NCBI GenBank assembly: GCA_905250125.1
Contig: CAJNOL010000799.1
Span: 38,936-102,935 of the forward strand
Direction: 5' to 3'
Length of the DNA stretch: 64,000 nt
Source of the DNA: Rotaria sordida
Taxonomy: Eukaryota; Rotifera; Eurotatoria; Philodinida; Philodinidae
This document shows, piece by piece, positions 60,001 through 64,000 of the stretch; within the stretch, counting starts at the first letter, position 1, and the number at the start of each line of letters is the position of its first letter. Position numbers and translations under genes: made by a program. Under the pieces are notes generated by a model. That model did not search any database. It saw nothing but the letters and a program-made list of their open reading frames with translations, and had not been told where the DNA came from.

Positions 60001-62964
60001 CTTGCATATAAAAATGAAAATTTTGGTTCGTCAACTGCTTTTGAAAAAATATTTGTTATCATTCCATCTAAACGTTCATAACGATCAAGTTCAAGTTCAT
60101 CAAGTTGTTTTAATAATTTATCATAAGTTTGTGGTGTAACTTTATTTAATATTGATTTAATATCACGTAAAAATTTAATATTTAAATCAATTTTATTTCG
60201 ATCAGCTAACGTATATGGATTATCACTTCGATTACTTAATGGTGGTTTATCTATAGATATATTTGAACCTCTAGTAATATTATTTGATATTGAACGAATA
60301 ATAGGTGGATCAGTAACACCATCAATAGATTTAAGAGCCATTGGTCGTTTTTGTGCAACAGGATCTAATCGTTTATTAAGAAGTTCTTGTTTTGTATAAC
60401 TATGTCGTCTTGATATTGATGGAGTTTTTCCAATATTTGTTGATTCAAATTCCAAATCAATCGATGATATTGGTGTTTCTGGTGGTGTTACACATTCTAC
60501 AGATTCTGTATTAGATAATGATGGCATAGCTTGAAATTGAAGTGTTGTATTAGAATCATTAGATGAGACAGTTTCTGTTGATACATTTTCATTATTAGTT
60601 TGATTTGTTGAATTATCAACTGTATCATCAGACTAAAAATACACAAAAAACAAAATGTTTTTTTTTTTGTTTTTGTGATAATTATTCTTAGTTTATTTCT
60701 TTCTTTTTTTTTTTAGTTTTTAAATGAATTTTACCCGAAAATTTCGAATATAAGTTCTTTGTTTATGATGTCGTTTAGTTTTTATTAACATAATTACAAT
60801 GTTTGATTTAATTAAAATACATGTACTGTGTCCTTATATATATATCTGACTGTTTACCTATCGTTGTATACAAATGAATTATTAGTATTTTTTTGTTATC
60901 GCAAAATATTGTTGTTTACTCTCATATACTAAATACTAGAGAAAATATTCTTAGACAGAAAGAAAAAGACAAGAATAAAATCTCTTATGAGTCATAAAGA
61001 AATAACATATATATCTATGATAGATGGTACTGTAAAAAAAAGAGCTGTAGATGACGATCCATTTTTCGAGAAGTCGAAAAAAAATGACTAAATGAAATGA
61101 ACTTTGTTCCCTCCCAGTGTAAAATGAGTAATATACATTTATCTTTAGGTGATCTTGTGCAATAATACAGAACGAAAAAAAAAAAATATCGATAATACAA
61201 AGATTTTTCCAGATATTAAGTAATAGGAAGAAGAAACTGGAAAAAAAAACAAGACTAAATGAAATGAATTTTTTTTCCCAGTGTAATATCATTTATCTTT
61301 TTTAATAATATAGAACGTAAAAATTAAATAAAATATTTTACCGTTGATTGAACTGTTTCAAGTTGTTTTTGAGAATCATTTTGATCTTGATTATTATCTT
61401 TTATATCATCTTGAATTTTTGATTTATCTTCAGTTGTACTTCGAATAGAACTACCTGGCTGAGATTGTTCAACTAATTCATTTGGTATTGCAGATTTTGT
61501 TAGAGATGTTGAGTCTGATTGTGGTGAAACATCTTCTGTTTGTTTTTCTTTCGTTATTTTTTCATCAGTCGAATCATCAGTTGATGATTGATTTCCATTC
61601 TAATAAACAAAAACAAAAAAAAAAATTTTTTTATTATATGATACAATTTGTTGATTTTTTATAATATAAATTTCTTTTAGAAATTCTCAATATAATTGAC
61701 TAGGACTTTATTTTTTTTTCTCTCCGATTATACCTTATCTGTTTGAACAGTCGGATCTAATAAACGAGCAAATTGTGTTAGAAATACTTGTCGTGTTTGT
61801 GTTTTATTTGTTTCATCTGGTTCTTTTGAATCAGTTGTTGAATCTTTTTGACGATTATCATCATTTGTTGTCGTTGTTGTTGTTGAAGATGTATGACTCG
61901 TTGAATTTAATCCTTCAATTTCTAAAGCTTTCTGTGAAACTGGATCAACAATAGGTATCGGCTTTTTTTGACGTTTTTCTTAAATGAATATATGAAAAAA
62001 GAGAAAGTTTTTTTTTTTTGTATTATAATATTAAAAAAACTAGTTTTATACCTTTTGATTGGGAAGGTTGCGACAATATTCCATGTGATTGATCAATCTA
62101 GAAACAAAAAAGAAAATTTAAAAAATAGACTAAATAATCTTTACTGATGATGATTGAGATGTTTGTGTTTGATGAGTTTGCGATGATTGCGTTGCTTGTT
62201 GATTATTAGCTGTAGAATATTGCAATTGTGATTGTGACTGATTAGATATTTGTGATGATGATGTTGGTTGTGGAAAATTTTGTGTTGAATATGCTTGTGG
62301 TGTAGCATAACCTAGAACAATGAATTAAAGTATTTTTTATTTTTGTTTTTCAATTTTTCTAGAAGACAAAAAAAAAATATTTACGATAAAATTGTGATTG
62401 AGCATACATATGTTGTGCTGGTTGTATATTACTATTTCCATATCCTGGATATGCTGTTGATGGGATATAACCTGGTGTTCCATTAGAAGTTTCATTTGGT
62501 GGTCGAATAATAGGAACATATGATGGATTCTATTAGAACAACATAATAATGATAATAATTTGAGAATAGATAAAATTTAATTAAAAATATTTACTTGTGC
62601 TCGTGGATTATTTGGATGAAATGGTGGAGCTTGTAAATAAGGACGAATATAAATAGCTTGTTGTCCATAAACACCCGATGGATTATAAAACTAAATATTA
62701 TGAATTCTAATATAAAATATAAAGAATTTTCGTATTTCGTTCTTACTGGTGGAGCCATATGTTGTGATTGTGGAAATGTATTTGAATTTGTCATGGAAAA
62801 ATCTGTAAATATTCAATAGAACAATCTTTCATGAATTAGATATTAACACAAAAAAAAACAAGCTTACGTTCTATTCCATTTGGTAAATAATAAGCAGCTG
62901 CTGCTGGATGTGTTCCTGGTGAATTAGGATAATATGTTTGTTGATCCGTATTCATTGATTGCAT
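54028..62964 (-). CDS. Translation initiation factor eIF4G
   Basis: Twenty-one phase-consistent exons give 1391 residues: 62868-62964, 62747-62802, 62595-62690, 62385-62529, 62145-62311, 62052-62097, 61734-61978, 61342-61599, 59746-60632, 59331-59493, 58990-59106, 58623-58937, 58480-58565, 57402-57501, 57014-57337, 55840-56018, 55577-55778, 55242-55505, 54970-55186, 54206-54307, 54028-54137. eIF4G is the scaffold joining cap-binding eIF4E, eIF4A and eIF3. The order is typical: a Gln/Pro/Ser-rich N terminus; an eIF4E-binding YTKQELL (YxxxxLphi, about 449-455); MIF4G from about 516, with [17 protein letters not shown] and [17 protein letters not shown]; an Arg/Asp-rich linker; an MA3 domain ([14 protein letters not shown] onward); and a W2 domain ending [15 protein letters not shown] and [20 protein letters not shown]. 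The tail is acidic, as in vertebrate eIF4G. Having eIF4E-binding, MIF4G, MA3 and W2 parts together argues for eIF4G1/3 rather than DAP5, which lacks the eIF4E site. Confidence 0.95.
56019..57013 (-). other. Long intron of eIF4G within the MA3 domain
   Basis: A 1.0-kb intron with a GTAAAT donor and TTTATAG acceptor (minus strand). AT-rich; no coding content or strong repeat seen. Confidence 0.7.
57502..58479 (-). other. Long intron of eIF4G between MIF4G and MA3
   Basis: A 0.98-kb intron in the Arg/Ser-rich linker region. A 71-residue plus-strand frame at 58155-58370 lies within it but shows no recognisable family. Confidence 0.7.
58949..58966. repeat. (TA)n microsatellite in an eIF4G intron
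   Basis: A perfect AT dinucleotide run filling most of a 52-base intron. Confidence 0.85.
60633..61341 (-). other. Long intron of eIF4G with a direct repeat
   Basis: A 0.7-kb intron before the large MIF4G exon. It holds two copies of a 65-90-base direct repeat: 61086-61175 and 61253-61318. Both start GACTAAATGAAATGAA, share CCCAGTGTAA and CATTTATCTTT, and end ATA.AGAACG. Confidence 0.7.
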
Positions 62965-63791
62965 TTATAAAATTTAATAGAAAATATGATAAATATATAG
63001 AAATGAAATTTTTTATATATCTGATTAATATATTATTTCAATTTATATAAACATAAAATACCGATTCATTTTAAGTAACCGTCAATAAATTGTTGAATTC
63101 TCACTGTTCAATATTAATATATAATAGATAACTAATAACCTTGTAATTAATAACGATGATTAATATAAATATATATGTATATATATATATATATATATAT
63201 AAGTTAAAAGAATAATAACAATGATAATAATAAAATGTTAACTAGTTGTTATCGGTATAAATTGGACGAATTAAGTTATTTGTTGTTATATGAGTAAATA
63301 CTAAAAAGAAATGAAAATATTAAATAGGTCAAAAATAAAAAAAAAGAAAAGAAAACATTTTTTTTATTATTAAATGGATGATTAGCTTGTGTGTATGAAA
63401 ATATATATACACTCAGCGCCCGTACGTCCCATATGTAAAAAGAATGAGTGAAGAAACGAACAAGAAAAGACACATCGGTGTTGCTGTTCGTCTCGTTTTT
63501 TTTTACGTATTGTTCTATGCGAGAGAGAAAAAAAAATCTAATTTAAAGAAAAGAAATTTCGAAATTTTTCTTCTATGAGGATACCACATTCATTTTAATT
63601 GGTTTATATTCATCAATCAAATTCGAATTCTTTTAGTTATGAGCCTCCAAACGGATTTATTCTTATTTTTATTTCAAAAAAAAAAATAAATAAATCAAAT
63701 AAATTTTCAAATCAATATTCTTTTCTTAATTACTAATTAGTAATATAGATTTTTTAAAAATAAGATGTCACTAGGTTCTATTGGTGTCAAG
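62965..63791. other. eIF4G upstream region
   Basis: 830 bases between the eIF4G start and the stop of the next minus-strand gene. It includes a (TA)n run at 63177-63202 and should contain the eIF4G promoter. No core element could be assigned with confidence. Confidence 0.5.
63177..63202. repeat. (TA)n microsatellite
   Basis: A perfect TA run of about 26 bases, about 215 bases upstream of the eIF4G start codon. Confidence 0.9.
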
Positions 63792-64000
63792 TTAAAACAT
63801 AACTTTGATAAATCCAACCAGTGCAAGGCAGAAGACAATAATACTAATCAAAATAAATATCAATTGAATTCTTCGAAGATTATTTTTCCAACAAGTTTGT
63901 CGTTGATTTTCTTCTGACAACCGTCGAAATATTTTGCCTTTAGTACTTAAATTTTCAGCTGCTTGACTAAGTTGGTCCAGATTATAATGACGTATTTGTA
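63792..64000 (-). CDS. C-terminal end of a SNARE-like tail-anchored protein (partial)
   Basis: The minus strand reads open from the window edge to a TAA at 63792-63794, giving 69 codons including the stop. About 40 residues of amphipathic heptad helix (YNLDQLSQAAENLSTKGKIF) lead into a basic juxtamembrane segment (CWKNNLRRIQ). A single membrane span follows (LIFILISIIVFCLALVGFI) with a very short tail. Spacing of the LDQL/AAENL segment to the Trp-Lys-Asn and membrane span matches VAMP/synaptobrevin R-SNAREs, which drive vesicle fusion. The central Arg layer would lie just outside the window, so the R-SNARE call cannot be confirmed here. Other tail-anchored SNAREs remain possible. Confidence 0.55.
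   Translation of the reverse strand, partial: QIRHYNLDQLSQAAENLSTKGKIFRRLSEENQRQTCWKNNLRRIQLIFILISIIVFCLALVGFIKVMF

Noticed and set aside
60951-61292. 113-residue minus-strand frame
   Set aside because: It lies wholly within an eIF4G intron whose flanking exons join in phase, and its content is low-complexity and repeat-derived.

Overview
This is an AT-rich window of nuclear DNA from an invertebrate animal. The genes are animal genes cut into many exons by short introns (mostly about 45-90 bases, GT...AG), plus a few long introns of 0.7-2.3 kb. Base composition, very short introns and close gene spacing would suit a rotifer, perhaps a bdelloid, but the species cannot be proved from the window. 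All gene models below were built by hand: exons were joined only where splice sites and reading phase agree, so splice coordinates may be off by a base or two. No bacterial-type genes, rRNA, tRNA or CRISPR arrays were recognised.

Layout, left to right. Plus strand: an SLC22-type organic ion transporter (234-4150), a ClC-3/4/5-type Cl-/H+ exchanger (5604-11754) and the copper chaperone COX17 (12734-12967). Minus strand: an EF-hand-tailed protein of unknown role (13090-15654) and a RhoU/RhoV-like small GTPase (15802-18290). Plus strand: a TRAF-type RING/zinc-finger/MATH protein (21379-23837), a 799-residue protein I do not recognise (26564-30208) and a TTF2/Lodestar-type SNF2 ATPase (33197-36097). 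Minus strand: a coiled-coil protein with a C-terminal membrane anchor that looks like a KASH domain (37801-42347), a divergent SLC6 transporter (45220-48339), translation initiation factor eIF4G (54028-62964) and the C-terminal end of a SNARE-like protein cut by the window edge (63792-64000).

The genes do not form one pathway. They cover membrane transport (SLC22, ClC, SLC6), signalling (Rho, TRAF), mitochondrial copper delivery (COX17), chromatin/transcription (TTF2), nuclear-envelope tethering (KASH-like), translation (eIF4G) and membrane fusion (SNARE). This is a typical mixed animal gene neighbourhood.

The non-coding DNA holds the least expected structure. Long introns and intergenic stretches carry a set of long imperfect inverted repeats (foldback elements of 300-600 bp). 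At least two of them, in introns of different genes, share sequence. There is also a 1.17-kb non-autonomous hAT-like element with 8-bp target duplications, and a GC-tipped 432-bp element with inverted ends. Two proteins have unusual active sites. The Rho GTPase has Ser and Lys at the positions of Rac Gly12 and Gln61. The SLC6 protein has lost nearly all Na1- and chloride-site side chains while keeping the Na2 region.
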